Shown here: positions 1 to 8,492 of the stretch, piece after piece
Layout of the letters: every line of letters starts with the position of its first letter
Numbering within the stretch: the first letter of the stretch is position 1
NCBI GenBank assembly: GCA_964437595.1
Contig: CAYTHO010000003.1
Coordinates: 99,770-163,769 of the forward strand
Direction: 5' to 3'
From: DSYU01 sp964437595
GTDB lineage: Bacteria > Chloroflexota > Anaerolineae > Anaerolineales > Anaerolineaceae
Length of the DNA: 64,000 bases
Notes under the pieces: generated by a model
What the model saw: the letters and a program-made list of their open reading frames with translations, nothing else
Database searches by the model: none
What the model was told of the DNA's origin: nothing
Translations under genes and position numbers: made by a program

Positions 1-4
1 TTTT

Positions 5-823
5 TCAATACCCCAGCGACTTCAACCACTTGCCGCACAGCGCCGTCCAGGCGCTGGCATGCGGGTGGTCGGTCGCCAGCCCAAGACCGTGCTGTCCGCT
101 GGGAAACACGTGCAGTTCAAAAGGAACCTGGCAAGCGCGCAAGGCCTGGGCGAACATCAGGCTGTTCTCCACCGGAACGGAACCATCGTCCGCGGTGTGC
201 CAGAGAAAGGTTGGGGGTGTTTGCGGCGAAACTTGTTTCTCATTTGAGAAGGCTTCGCGCAGGCTTTCGGGTGGGTTGGTTCCCAACAGGTTCTCCATCG
301 AGCCCAGGTGGCCGAATTTGCCAAACGAAATGACCGGGTAGCACAAGACCATGGCGTCGGGGCGGCTGCTGTAGCGGCTGACGGTATCTTCCGGGCCATC
401 CAGTGATTCAAAGTGCGTCCCGGCGCAGGAGGCAAGGTGCCCGCCGGCAGAAAAACCCAGGATGCCCACCCGCTGCGGGTTGACCGCCCATTCCGCGGCG
501 CGGCTGCGTACGAGCTGAATCGCCCGCCGGGCGTCTAACAGGGGTATGGGGCTGCGGTATGGCGCCACGCGATAATCCAGGACGAAGGCGGATATGCCCA
601 GGCTGTTCAGCCACAATGCCACGGGTTCGGCTTCGTGGGGAGCTTTTTTGCCATAGCCTCCGCCAGGCAGCACAACGATTGCTCCATGCAGGGCTGCGCC
701 GGGCGCCAGGTAGGGGGCAATGGTAGGGGGCGCTTGATCGTATGCCGGGCTAAATCCGGGCGGCGTGCCGGGCCAAATGGGCACCGCAGATGGGGGAGGG
801 TTCCATTGAGAAGGGTCAGCCAT
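5..823 (-). CDS. Alpha/beta hydrolase, acetylesterase/lipase-like
   Basis: A complete 272-residue protein of the BD-FAE/Aes-like alpha/beta hydrolase group, probably a cytoplasmic carboxylesterase or carbohydrate deacetylase. The nucleophile elbow GFSAGG places the catalytic Ser near residue 125. The oxyanion motif LPGGGY is at about 52-57, an acidic residue in HTADDGS at 212-213, and His in GQHG at about 245, so the triad is intact. There is no signal peptide. The ATG is preceded by GGAG at good spacing. It diverges from the molybdenum hydroxylase operon. In a region rich in plant glycan genes, removal of acetyl groups from sugars is a plausible role, but the substrate is not readable from the sequence. 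The stop codon lies 4 bases from the window edge. Confidence 0.85.
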   Translation of the reverse strand: MADPSQWNPPPSAVPIWPGTPPGFSPAYDQAPPTIAPYLAPGAALHGAIVVLPGGGYGKKAPHEAEPVALWLNSLGISAFVLDYRVAPYRSPIPLLDARRAIQLVRSRAAEWAVNPQRVGILGFSAGGHLASCAGTHFESLDGPEDTVSRYSSRPDAMVLCYPVISFGKFGHLGSMENLLGTNPPESLREAFSNEKQVSPQTPPTFLWHTADDGSVPVENSLMFAQALRACQVPFELHVFPSGQHGLGLATDHPHASAWTALCGKWLKSLGY

Positions 824-892
824 TCATTACACTCCACATCGAAGGTAAACCCAATATAGCACAATCCGGTGGAAAATAGGGTCAATATTGTA

Positions 893-898
893 TATAAT
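893..898 (+). promoter_or_regulatory. Candidate -10 element for the molybdenum hydroxylase operon
   Basis: A TATAAT hexamer lies about 48 bases before the TTG start of the FAD subunit, within the 122-base divergent gap. No convincing -35 hexamer is visible at 16-18 bases. A ribosome binding site (GGGGAGGT, 933-940) follows. The opposite strand of the same gap must hold the promoter of the hydrolase gene. Confidence 0.4.
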
Positions 899-945
899 TT
901 TTTACAGGGGATTTCGCGGGCATTTCCAACCTGGGGAGGTGTGCT

Positions 946-1812
946 TTGCAAAACTTCGAATACGTAGCCGCGCAAAGTGTGAATGAGGTGATCAGGCTGC
1001 TCTCGCAAAATGGCGGGCAGGCCCGTATTCTGAGCGGGGGGACCGACCTCATTGTGCAGATGCGCGAAGGACGCAAAAAAGCGCAGCGGATCATTGACAT
1101 CAAACAAATCCCGGAAGCCAATGAACTCACCTATCATCCCACGAGCGGGCTGACCATCGGCGCGGCGGTGCCCTGCTACCGGATTTGCGCGGAACTGCGC
1201 GCCGCCCATGCCTACCCTGGCCTGGTCGATGCGATTTCGCTGATTGGAGGCACGCAGATTCAGGGACGGGCCAGCGTGGGTGGAAACCTGTGTAACGGCT
1301 CCCCTGCCGCGGACAGCATCCCGGCCTTAATTGTGCATCGGGCATCGTGCATCGTTGCTGGGCCGGACGGCGGCAGGGAGGTTCCGGTAGCGCAGTTCTG
1401 CACTGCCCCCGGCCAAACCGTCCTGCGGCCAGATGAATTCCTTCTCGCCATCTATGTCCCGCCGGTTCCGGCGAATTTTGGCGCGCACTACCTGCGCTTC
1501 ATCCCGCGCAACGAGATGGATATCGCCGTGGTAGGGGTTGGGGCATCGGTGGCGCTGGACGATGCGAAAGAAATATTTATTTCGGTCAAGGTGGCGCTGG
1601 GCGCCGTAGCGCCTACGCCGCTGTACGTCCCCGAGGTTAGGACATTCTTGACTGGTAAGTCCGTTACCAGCGAGAATATTTTTGAGGCCGCGCGCATTGC
1701 GCAGGCCGCGGCGCGGCCCATCAGCGATATGCGCGGCACGGCGGAACAGCGCAGGCATCTTTCCATGGTGCTCACTCGCCGAGCAATCACCGAAGCGGTC
1801 AAGAGGGCCTGA
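946..1812 (+). CDS. Molybdenum hydroxylase, FAD-binding subunit (XdhB/CoxM-like)
   Basis: A 288-residue medium subunit of a xanthine dehydrogenase-family molybdenum hydroxylase. It carries FAD and passes electrons from the iron-sulfur subunit to an acceptor. The FAD-binding loop SGGTDL is near residue 27 and the second FAD motif GRASVGGNLCNGSPAAD near 110. Both fit the CoxM/XdhB fold, and the length is typical. I take the TTG at 946 as start because a strong GGGGAGGT lies 5 bases upstream and the family's N-terminus (F-E-Y-x-x-A-x-S) begins there. It is first of three co-transcribed subunit genes; the next starts one base after this stop codon. The electron acceptor is unknown. Confidence 0.93.
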   Translation: MQNFEYVAAQSVNEVIRLLSQNGGQARILSGGTDLIVQMREGRKKAQRIIDIKQIPEANELTYHPTSGLTIGAAVPCYRICAELRAAHAYPGLVDAISLIGGTQIQGRASVGGNLCNGSPAADSIPALIVHRASCIVAGPDGGREVPVAQFCTAPGQTVLRPDEFLLAIYVPPVPANFGAHYLRFIPRNEMDIAVVGVGASVALDDAKEIFISVKVALGAVAPTPLYVPEVRTFLTGKSVTSENIFEAARIAQAAARPISDMRGTAEQRRHLSMVLTRRAITEAVKRA

Positions 1813-1813
1813 T

Positions 1814-2356
1814 ATGACAAAAAAGACGGTGGTTACAGCGACGATTAACGGGGAGGAAGTCGCCTTCCTGTGCGAGCCGCGCGAGAGCCTGCTGGAGGTG
1901 TTGCGCGAAACCCTCGGGCTGACAGGGGCGAAGGAAGGCTGTAATAACGGCAATTGCGGCGCGTGCAATGTGATTCTGGATGGCGTGCTGGTCAATGCCT
2001 GCCTGGTGCTTGCGGTGGAAATTGAAGGCCGCTCGCTGACCACAATTGAGGGGATTGCCTCGCCGGATGGCCTGCACCCTCTTCAGCGGTCATTTCTGGA
2101 AGCCGCGGCTTTACAGTGCGGGGTGTGTACGCCGGGCTTTATTGTGGCATCCAAGGCGCTGCTCGATCAAAACCCCGACCCAAGCGAAAATGAGGTGCGG
2201 CACTGGCTGGCTGGTAATCTCTGCCGCTGCACCGGCTATGACAAAATTGTGCGCGCAGTGCTGGACGCCGCGGCGGTAATGCGAGCCGGGGCGGTAATGC
2301 AATCAGAGGGCCCGGCTCAACCTGGGGCGGCGCAGACCGAGGAGGCAGCGCTATGA
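1814..2356 (+). CDS. Molybdenum hydroxylase, [2Fe-2S] subunit (CoxS-like)
   Basis: A 180-residue small subunit with two [2Fe-2S] clusters that wire the molybdenum site to FAD. The plant-ferredoxin-type cluster is held by Cys43, Cys48, Cys51 and Cys63, and the helical-domain cluster by Cys102, Cys105, Cys137 and Cys139 (QCGVCTPG and NLCRCTGY). All eight ligands are present. I chose the ATG at 1814 rather than an upstream in-frame start, because the upstream extension would lie inside the FAD-subunit gene and does not resemble the family. The stop overlaps the start of the large subunit (ATGA), suggesting translational coupling. The C-terminus has an extra Ala/Pro/Glu-rich tail of about 25 residues. 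Confidence 0.95.
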   Translation: MTKKTVVTATINGEEVAFLCEPRESLLEVLRETLGLTGAKEGCNNGNCGACNVILDGVLVNACLVLAVEIEGRSLTTIEGIASPDGLHPLQRSFLEAAALQCGVCTPGFIVASKALLDQNPDPSENEVRHWLAGNLCRCTGYDKIVRAVLDAAAVMRAGAVMQSEGPAQPGAAQTEEAAL

Positions 2357-4650
2357 CCGCCAGACCGAAGAAGGGAAAGACACCCGTGGGCAATGGACAG
2401 AATTTGTACAAAGTGATCGGCACCCGGCCAGCCCGCCATGATGGTACGGATAAGGTGATCGGGCGCGCGCTGTACGGAGCGGACATTCGCCTGCCGGGCA
2501 TGCTGTTCGGCGCGGTGCTGCGCAGCCCGCACGCCCACGCGCGCATCCTGTCGATCGATACCAGCCGGGCCGAAAAACTGCCCGGCGTGCGCGCGGTAAT
2601 CACTTCCGCGGATTTGCCCGGCCTGCAGGATAAGATTGCCGAACTGGGGGAAGGGGTGATCAACCTGCGCTATCAGAGCTGGAATACCCTGGCACGGGAG
2701 AAAACGCTGTACTTTGGCCATGCCGTCGCGGCGGTAGCGGCGACCAGCCTTCATATTGCTCAGGAAGCCGTGGAATTGATCCAGGTGGATTATCAGGTGC
2801 TTCCGCCAGTGCTGGATACGATCCAGGCGATGCGCCCGGATGCACCTGTGCTGCTGGACGATCTCAATATGGTCGAGCTTGGCGAGAAGATCGGGCACAA
2901 GGGCAACATCGCCGAGCACTTCCAGCACCGTCTGGGGGATATCGACCAGGGATTTGCGGAAGCCGCGCTGATCGTTGAGCGAGAATTCTTTACCTCGACC
3001 GTGCACCAGGGCTATATTGAGCCGCAAAACGGTACGGCGATATGGAACCTGGACGGGCAAATCACCATCTGGTGCAGCACCCAGGGCGCGTTCGGCGTGC
3101 GCGACCAGGTGTCTGAGATCCTGCAGGTTCCCATCGCTAGGATTCGGGTCATCCCGATGGAGATCGGCGGCGGGTTTGGCGGGAAGAATTCGGTCTATCT
3201 GGAGCCGCTGGCGGCGGCGCTATCGCGGAAGGCTGGCAGCCATCCGGTCAAGATGACGATGAGCCGCGCGGAAGTGCTCGCGGCGACGGGACCTACCTCG
3301 GGGTCGCATATCCGCGTGAAAATGGGCGCGGATAGCAGTGGAAAAATTACCGCTGCGCAGGCTTACATGGCGTATGAGGCTGGCGCCTTCCCCGGTTCAC
3401 CGGTGGGGTCGGGTGCCGGGGTGATCTTCTCGCCGTACAATATCCCGAATGTTCTGATTGATGGCTACGATGTGGTGGTCAATAAGCCGCGCGCCGCGGC
3501 ATACCGCGCGCCGGGCGGCTCAAACGCAAACTTTGCCGCGGAAACGGTCGTCGATGAGATGGCTGAAAAACTGGGCATCGATCCGCTGGTGTTCCGGCAG
3601 ATGAACGGCGCAAAAGAAGGCGACCGGCGCGCCGAGGGTCCGACTTACAAGCGGATTGGTTACCTGGAGACGGTCGAAGCGGCGCTTAACAGCCCGCACT
3701 ACCGGTTGCTGCTCGAAGGGCCAAACCGGGGGCGGGGCGTTGCCAGCGGGTATTGGGGCAACTATGGCGGAAAATCGAGCGCATCCGCCAGCCTGAACCC
3801 GGATGGATCGATCAGCCTCGTTGAGGGATCGGTGGATATCGGCGGCAGCCGTACGGCAATCGCCATGCAGCTTGCGGAAACCCTGCAAATTCCGGTCGAG
3901 CAGGTCCGCCCGATGGTAGGAGATACCGATACCATTGGCTATACCGAAGGGACGTATGGCAGCCGCACCACCTTTGCTACCGGGTGGGCCGTGTATGAGT
4001 TGGGTAAAAACCTGATCCGCGAGGTGACCCAGCGGGTTGCGGAATATTGGGAAGTGGAACTGGGCCAGGTGCAGTACGCGCAGGGCATCCTAACCAGCCA
4101 GGGCAGGCAGATGTCGCTGCAGGAACTGGGCGCCAGGATGGATGATGTGGGCGGGCCGGTGAGCGCCAGTGTTTCGTTGTATGCCGAAAACTGGGGGCCT
4201 GCCTTTGCCACGCACATCGTGGATGTCGAGGTTGACCCAGAGACCGGCAAAGTGACACTGCTGCGGTATACCGCCGTGCAGGACGTTGGCACGGCCATCC
4301 ACCCGGACTACGTTGAAGGCCAAATCCAGGGTGGGGCGGCGCAGGGCATCGGCTGGGGCTTGAATGAGGAGTACGTTTATGATGAATGCGGCAGGCTGCT
4401 CAATGCCAGCTTCCTGGATTACCGCATCCCTACTACGCTGGACCTACCGATGATTGACACGGTGATCGTAGAGGTTCCCAACCCGGGTCACCCGTATGGG
4501 GTGCGAGGGGTAGGCGAGGTGCCCATCGTCCCACCGCCCGCGGCGATCGCCAATGCCATTTACCAGGCAGTTGGGGTGCGCCTCGATCGTCTGCCCATGT
4601 CTCCAGGGAGAATCTTGGAAGCGCTGCTGGCAAAAGAAGCGCAAACGTAG
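2353..4650 (+). CDS. Molybdenum hydroxylase, molybdopterin-binding catalytic subunit
   Basis: A 765-residue catalytic subunit of the xanthine dehydrogenase/aldehyde oxidase family, which hydroxylates a carbon next to nitrogen or an aldehyde using water. Visible motifs are GGGFGGKN near residue 272, AYRAPGG near 383, the cofactor-binding segment QGGAAQGIGWG near 660, and GVGE with the catalytic Glu at about 722. The active-site loop AYRAPGG is of the XDH/aldehyde-oxidase type. The AYxCSFR loop of form I CO dehydrogenase is absent, so this is not an aerobic CO dehydrogenase. No Tat signal is seen, so the enzyme is cytoplasmic. The substrate (purine, aldehyde or aromatic) cannot be read from the sequence. 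Confidence 0.94.
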   Translation: MTARPKKGKTPVGNGQNLYKVIGTRPARHDGTDKVIGRALYGADIRLPGMLFGAVLRSPHAHARILSIDTSRAEKLPGVRAVITSADLPGLQDKIAELGEGVINLRYQSWNTLAREKTLYFGHAVAAVAATSLHIAQEAVELIQVDYQVLPPVLDTIQAMRPDAPVLLDDLNMVELGEKIGHKGNIAEHFQHRLGDIDQGFAEAALIVEREFFTSTVHQGYIEPQNGTAIWNLDGQITIWCSTQGAFGVRDQVSEILQVPIARIRVIPMEIGGGFGGKNSVYLEPLAAALSRKAGSHPVKMTMSRAEVLAATGPTSGSHIRVKMGADSSGKITAAQAYMAYEAGAFPGSPVGSGAGVIFSPYNIPNVLIDGYDVVVNKPRAAAYRAPGGSNANFAAETVVDEMAEKLGIDPLVFRQMNGAKEGDRRAEGPTYKRIGYLETVEAALNSPHYRLLLEGPNRGRGVASGYWGNYGGKSSASASLNPDGSISLVEGSVDIGGSRTAIAMQLAETLQIPVEQVRPMVGDTDTIGYTEGTYGSRTTFATGWAVYELGKNLIREVTQRVAEYWEVELGQVQYAQGILTSQGRQMSLQELGARMDDVGGPVSASVSLYAENWGPAFATHIVDVEVDPETGKVTLLRYTAVQDVGTAIHPDYVEGQIQGGAAQGIGWGLNEEYVYDECGRLLNASFLDYRIPTTLDLPMIDTVIVEVPNPGHPYGVRGVGEVPIVPPPAAIANAIYQAVGVRLDRLPMSPGRILEALLAKEAQT

Positions 4651-4695
4651 GCGTGCTTTCCGCGTTCAGACGCTTTCCATGTAACGGTTAAAGAT

Positions 4696-4959
4696 ATGGC
4701 TGTCGTTTTCGTACCAGCACTGCTGCGCGACCTGACGGGTGGGGTAGATTCGGTGACCCTACCAGGTCAGACCGTGCGCGAGGTAATCGAACAGCTTGAC
4801 GATCGCTGCCCAGGCGTGAAGGCGCGCCTGATGACCGGCGACCAGCTCCGACCGGGCATTGCGGTGGTAGTGGATGGCGCCGTCACTCGCCGCCGGCTGC
4901 GGCACCGGCTGGAGGAAAACAGCGAAGTGCACTTCCTGTCCGCAATCAGCGGGGGGTAA
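4696..4959 (+). CDS. MoaD/ThiS family ubiquitin-like sulfur carrier
   Basis: An 87-residue beta-grasp protein ending in Gly-Gly, the C-terminus that is adenylated and thiocarboxylated in MoaD and ThiS. MoaD supplies the dithiolene sulfur of molybdopterin, needed by the preceding Mo hydroxylase and by the tungsten AOR at 9.2-11 kb. It lies 45 bases after the large-subunit gene and is likely in the same transcript, which favours MoaD over ThiS. The ribosome binding site is poor. Its last 14 bases overlap the 3' end of the convergent epimerase gene. Confidence 0.85.
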   Translation: MAVVFVPALLRDLTGGVDSVTLPGQTVREVIEQLDDRCPGVKARLMTGDQLRPGIAVVVDGAVTRRRLRHRLEENSEVHFLSAISGG

Positions 4960-6157
4960 AGGCTTTTACCCGGTGAGTGATCTCCATGCAGGCCCTGGAG
5001 TGGTGGTACGGGTCTTCCCATGGACCGGTCTTTACCTGGCCTGGAACGGGTTGGTTATCGCGGGTGAGAATCTTAAACCATTCGCCGTGCTGGCGGTCGA
5101 TCATATGTGCTTCGATATACTCCCAAATGCGCAGAGCGGCTTTCGCATAGGCATCGCTGCCGCTGATCTGGTAGGCATTGACGAACCCTACAATGCCTTC
5201 TGCCTGGCACCACCAGTGGCGTTCTGGCTGGTGAACGCCGCGCGGCGAGCCTTCTGCCATCACGCTGCCGTCGCCGTCGAGGCCCTGTGCGTAGACAGCA
5301 GCAGCCATTTCCACCGCCGTTTTGCGGGTTTCATCGATCAAGGCTGCATCGCCAAGCACTTCGGCGGCTTCGACCAGCAGCCACGAGGTTTCGATATCGT
5401 GCCCATAGGATATATGGTCGATCAGCGAGCGCCAGTCATTTTCAAAGAACAGGCGGGTAAAGTGTGTTTGCGGGTCCACCACGTGATCAAGGAAAACGCG
5501 CAGCAGTTTTGCCTGCTGACTCTTCAAACCAGGGTCGGGCCAGGCGCGCAGCAGGTTGGTATAGCCTTCCAGCACGTGCAGCAGCGTGTTCATCGACTTG
5601 GGCGCGTTGAAGATTTCTTTATCGCTTAACCGCAGATCTGCCAGGCTGTCCCAATTTCGGGCGCAGCCTTCCACGTAACCACCATATACGGGTTCGTAGG
5701 CATGCTTCTCGATCAGGCGATAGATGGCTTTTGCCTGCTCCAACGCCGCGGGCTCGCCGGTGGCGCGGAAGAACTCGGATAACCCATAAATGGCAAAGGC
5801 CTGCCCGTAGGTCTGCTTGCGGCCGTTGATCGGCTTGCCGCTGCGGTCGATCCACCAGAACATGCCGCCGCAGTCCTGGTCGGTGAAGAAGCCGGTCAGA
5901 TATGTATATGCATAGCGGGCCATATCCAGGTATTCCTGGCTGCCGTAGCGCCGGAACGCGGTGGAAAACGTCCATAAAATGCGGGCGGTCAGGACCAGCG
6001 AGCGCTCCACATCGTTCTTGACCTGAAGGTCGTTGGTCAGCGCCCCATAAAAGCCGCCATTTTCGTGATCTGCCGTGTGTTTCAACCAGAAAGGGAGGAT
6101 ATTCTGACGCAGTTCGTTCTCCATCTTCCCGGCAAGCGCAAGCAGTTCGGTTTCCAT
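4946..6157 (-). CDS. AGE-family epimerase, probable cellobiose 2-epimerase
   Basis: A 403-residue (alpha/alpha)6-barrel enzyme of the N-acylglucosamine 2-epimerase superfamily, of usual length. Signature segments are the N-terminal ENGGFYG, RSLVLTARILW, the catalytic-His region RHWWCQAEG and the C-terminal YHHSRACMEI, as in cellobiose 2-epimerases, which convert cellobiose to glucosyl-mannose. No signal peptide, so cytoplasmic. It precedes nothing on its strand but the convergent moaD-like gene. Upstream, homoserine dehydrogenase ends only 3 bases away, so the two are probably co-transcribed although functionally unrelated. An N-acylglucosamine or mannose epimerase cannot be excluded. Confidence 0.88.
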   Translation of the reverse strand: METELLALAGKMENELRQNILPFWLKHTADHENGGFYGALTNDLQVKNDVERSLVLTARILWTFSTAFRRYGSQEYLDMARYAYTYLTGFFTDQDCGGMFWWIDRSGKPINGRKQTYGQAFAIYGLSEFFRATGEPAALEQAKAIYRLIEKHAYEPVYGGYVEGCARNWDSLADLRLSDKEIFNAPKSMNTLLHVLEGYTNLLRAWPDPGLKSQQAKLLRVFLDHVVDPQTHFTRLFFENDWRSLIDHISYGHDIETSWLLVEAAEVLGDAALIDETRKTAVEMAAAVYAQGLDGDGSVMAEGSPRGVHQPERHWWCQAEGIVGFVNAYQISGSDAYAKAALRIWEYIEAHMIDRQHGEWFKILTRDNQPVPGQVKTGPWEDPYHHSRACMEITHRVKAFTPR

Positions 6158-6160
6158 GTT

Positions 6161-7198
6161 TCAGTCCTGATTGAGCTGATAGATGCAGAACAGGTCCTGG
6201 ATGATGGCATAGCCGGTTTGCAGCCGCCCGGCGCCAGGCCCTACCACGGTTACGTCATTGAGATACCTGGTGGTGTACACAATGGCATTCGTGGCGCCCC
6301 CAATACGGGCCAGCGGGTGATCGTCGGAAAGGCATTCCGGGCGCACCCGGGTCTTCACTGTATCCCCTTCCTTCTCAATGGTGCCGACCAGCTTCCAGTG
6401 CATCCCATTGGCGCGGGCTGAGGCGATATCCTCTCTGGTCAAACCGCTGATCCCTTCACGCGGGATTTCGTTGAACGGCACCGATACGCCTAAAATCAAC
6501 CGAGACAATATGGCAACTTTCGCGGCGGCATCATAACCTTCCACGTCTCCGGTAGGGTCAGCTTCCGCATATCCCAGATCCTGGGCTTCTGCCAGCGCCT
6601 CCGCATACGACTTTCCGCCTTCCATGCGGGTGAGGATATAGTTGGTGGTCCCGTTAAATATTCCCTGGATGCGGTAGATATCCGCGCTGCCGAGCAGTTC
6701 GCGCCCCACGCGCATCACCGGCGTACCGCTCATCACGGTTCCTTCCAGCCCAAGGTGCACGCCGTGCAGGTGGGCGATCGAGGCAAGGTCATCATAATGC
6801 AGGGCAATCGGGCCTTTGTTTGTGGTAATCACGTGCTTTTTCCGGCGCAGCGCCTCGGCAATATAGGTGGTCGATGGTTCGCCGGTTTTAAGATCTGTAT
6901 GGCTCATTTCCAGCACCACATCGCTTGGCCCGCTTTGGATCATCTCCATGGCGTCCCACTCCGGATGTTCGCCAGGTAGATTCTTCAAGCCGCCAGGTTT
7001 CTGCGCCGCCGCGAGCAGCTCGGCGGGTGACAGCCCGTCGGGGTGAAAGGCGTTGCCCTTTACGGGGTCCGCAATGGCGGTGATAAGGAAATGCACGCCG
7101 TATTTCTGAGCGTAGAATTCCCCCTTTTCGAGCAGTATTTGGGTCAGGCCCTGCGCAACATTTCCAAAGCCAATGAAAGCCAGGCGAACTTCTTGCAT
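6161..7198 (-). CDS. hom: Homoserine dehydrogenase
   Basis: A 345-residue NAD(P)-dependent enzyme reducing aspartate semialdehyde to homoserine, the branch point to threonine and methionine. The Rossmann motif GFGNVAQG is at residues 10-17. The catalytic domain shows GTVMSGTPV, GIFNGTTNYILT and the GYAEADPTGDVEGYDAAAK region. It lacks a C-terminal ACT domain, so it belongs to the short class without that threonine-binding module. I start at the ATG at 7198, which has AGAGGAG 8 bases upstream; an in-frame ATG 27 bases earlier adds a non-conserved leader. A consensus -10 box overlapped by a perfect dyad lies about 65 bases upstream. Confidence 0.95.
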   Translation of the reverse strand: MQEVRLAFIGFGNVAQGLTQILLEKGEFYAQKYGVHFLITAIADPVKGNAFHPDGLSPAELLAAAQKPGGLKNLPGEHPEWDAMEMIQSGPSDVVLEMSHTDLKTGEPSTTYIAEALRRKKHVITTNKGPIALHYDDLASIAHLHGVHLGLEGTVMSGTPVMRVGRELLGSADIYRIQGIFNGTTNYILTRMEGGKSYAEALAEAQDLGYAEADPTGDVEGYDAAAKVAILSRLILGVSVPFNEIPREGISGLTREDIASARANGMHWKLVGTIEKEGDTVKTRVRPECLSDDHPLARIGGATNAIVYTTRYLNDVTVVGPGAGRLQTGYAIIQDLFCIYQLNQD

Positions 7199-7268
7199 CT
7201 CGTTTTCTCCTCTTGGGGGGTTCAACCTTCGAAATCACCAGTAAATTTTTTATTCCTTGGGTGGGGTA

Positions 7269-7298
7269 ATTATAGCGTAGTGATGCGTTCTACGCTAT
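7269..7298 (-). promoter_or_regulatory. Dyad operator with -10 box in front of homoserine dehydrogenase
   Basis: A perfect 9-base inverted repeat (ATAGCGTAG at 7272-7280, CTACGCTAT at 7290-7298) with a 9-base spacer. On the minus strand a consensus -10 box (TATAAT, 7274-7269) overlaps the dyad, and the position 17 bases upstream of it has no -35 consensus. A dyad centred in the -35/-10 spacer of an activator-dependent promoter is the classical MerR-family layout, and a MerR-type gene diverges from here at 7468. The link to that regulator is inference. Confidence 0.5.
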
Positions 7299-7467
7299 CC
7301 CTCACCTTAAAAAACCCAAAGGAAGGCAGGAAAAGAGAGATTATTAATATTATTTTTATGTATGCTGTCTATAATATCTAATTGTATAACAATGTGGTAA
7401 AAAATGAGCAAGTTTAATCAGTTTCAATGACAATGGCACACAGAGCAGCATCCAGGAGAAACGTTAG

Positions 7468-8448
7468 ATGACAGCGATTGTCGACCTCCCCAACGAACCA
7501 AAATTTACAATCAAAACAGTATCCTCCCAAACCGGCATTCGCCCAGTTACCCTGCGGTCCTGGGAGCGCCGGCATGAGGTGTTAACCCCACATCGCTCCG
7601 ATAACCATTACCGTTTGTACTCCGAGCGCGACATTGCTATTCTGCGTTGGTTGAAATACCGTGTCGATGACGGCCTTTCGATCAGCAGCGCGGTGAGCGA
7701 GCTGCGCAGCATGACGCGCAGCAATATCTGGCCTGAAGCCATCCCGATTGTGCCTGGGCAGATTGGCGGTCGGGGCACCGTACCGGCGCGTAATTACGTC
7801 AGCCAGTTAACGCAGGCGCTCATCCAGCACGATGAGAACAAAGCCTCCGAACTGCTGCGCGACATTCACAGCCGCATGAACCTGATGACCGCCATTACCG
7901 AGGTGATTGCCAGGGTGGTAGAGCAGATCGAAGCCGCCTGGTACCACGGCGAGATTCATGTGGACGCAAGGCGGTACGCCCGATCTTACCTTCGGGGAAA
8001 ACTGCTGTCGCTTTACCAGGCTTACCCGTCTCGGCACAGTGCTCCGCTGATATTTGTTGGCTGCGCGCCGATGGAGGTGAACGAGCTAGACAGTTTGATG
8101 ATGGCAGTCCTGCTCCGCAGCCAGGGCTACCGGGTGGATTACCTGGGGCCCGATATCAATGTGCATGACCTTGCGGATTATGCAACCTACGATCCCCCCG
8201 CGCTGATCATCCTCTGGGCGAACAGTGATTTTACAGCCCGAGAAATGCGCCCGCTCCAGGATTTGCTCAAAGCCAGGCGGACTGGCACCAGCTTTGGATA
8301 TACTGGTAAGGCTTTCCTGAATCATCCAGAACTATCTCAGGCCATCCCTGGAATATTCCTGGGCGATTCTTTCGAATCGACCCTGAGCCAGGTAAAATCC
8401 TTACTGCACTCGCCGCAAAAGAGCAACAAGCGCGTGGTAAAGTTCTAA
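7468..8448 (+). CDS. MerR-family regulator with cobalamin-binding-like domain (CarH-like, degenerate)
   Basis: A 326-residue one-component regulator. An N-terminal winged-helix MerR domain (about 12-82, with RSWERRH and HYRLYSERD) is followed by a helical bundle (about 110-185) and a Rossmann-like B12-binding domain (about 194-310). CarH-type photoreceptors use a W-x9-EH motif and a His in the B12 loop. Here Trp158 is followed at the expected place by Arg-Arg, and the loop reads MEVNELDS with no His. Canonical adenosylcobalamin light sensing is therefore doubtful, and it may bind another ligand or B12 differently. It diverges from homoserine dehydrogenase. SD-like CAGGAG is at 7450-7455, and the gene ends at a strong hairpin. 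Confidence 0.85.
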   Translation: MTAIVDLPNEPKFTIKTVSSQTGIRPVTLRSWERRHEVLTPHRSDNHYRLYSERDIAILRWLKYRVDDGLSISSAVSELRSMTRSNIWPEAIPIVPGQIGGRGTVPARNYVSQLTQALIQHDENKASELLRDIHSRMNLMTAITEVIARVVEQIEAAWYHGEIHVDARRYARSYLRGKLLSLYQAYPSRHSAPLIFVGCAPMEVNELDSLMMAVLLRSQGYRVDYLGPDINVHDLADYATYDPPALIILWANSDFTAREMRPLQDLLKARRTGTSFGYTGKAFLNHPELSQAIPGIFLGDSFESTLSQVKSLLHSPQKSNKRVVKF

Positions 8449-8451
8449 AGT

Positions 8452-8489
8452 AAGCTCACCCGGCAGAATACCTGCCGGGTGAGCTTTTT
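8452..8489. terminator. Bidirectional rho-independent terminator
   Basis: A perfect 15-base inverted repeat (AAGCTCACCCGGCAG and its complement, 8452-8466 and 8472-8486) with a 5-base loop. It is followed by T residues on the plus strand and preceded by A residues that give a U-run on the minus strand. It lies exactly between the convergent MerR-type and aldolase genes, 3 bases after one stop codon and 6 before the other. Confidence 0.92.
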
Positions 8490-8492
8490 CCT

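Noticed and set aside
2353..4650. Aerobic CO dehydrogenase large subunit
   Set aside because: The form I signature AYxCSFR is absent; the loop reads AYRAPGG, as in other xanthine dehydrogenase-family enzymes.
4874..5629. A 251-codon plus-strand frame running on from the moaD-like region
   Set aside because: It is antisense to the epimerase gene and starts out of frame inside the MoaD-like gene.
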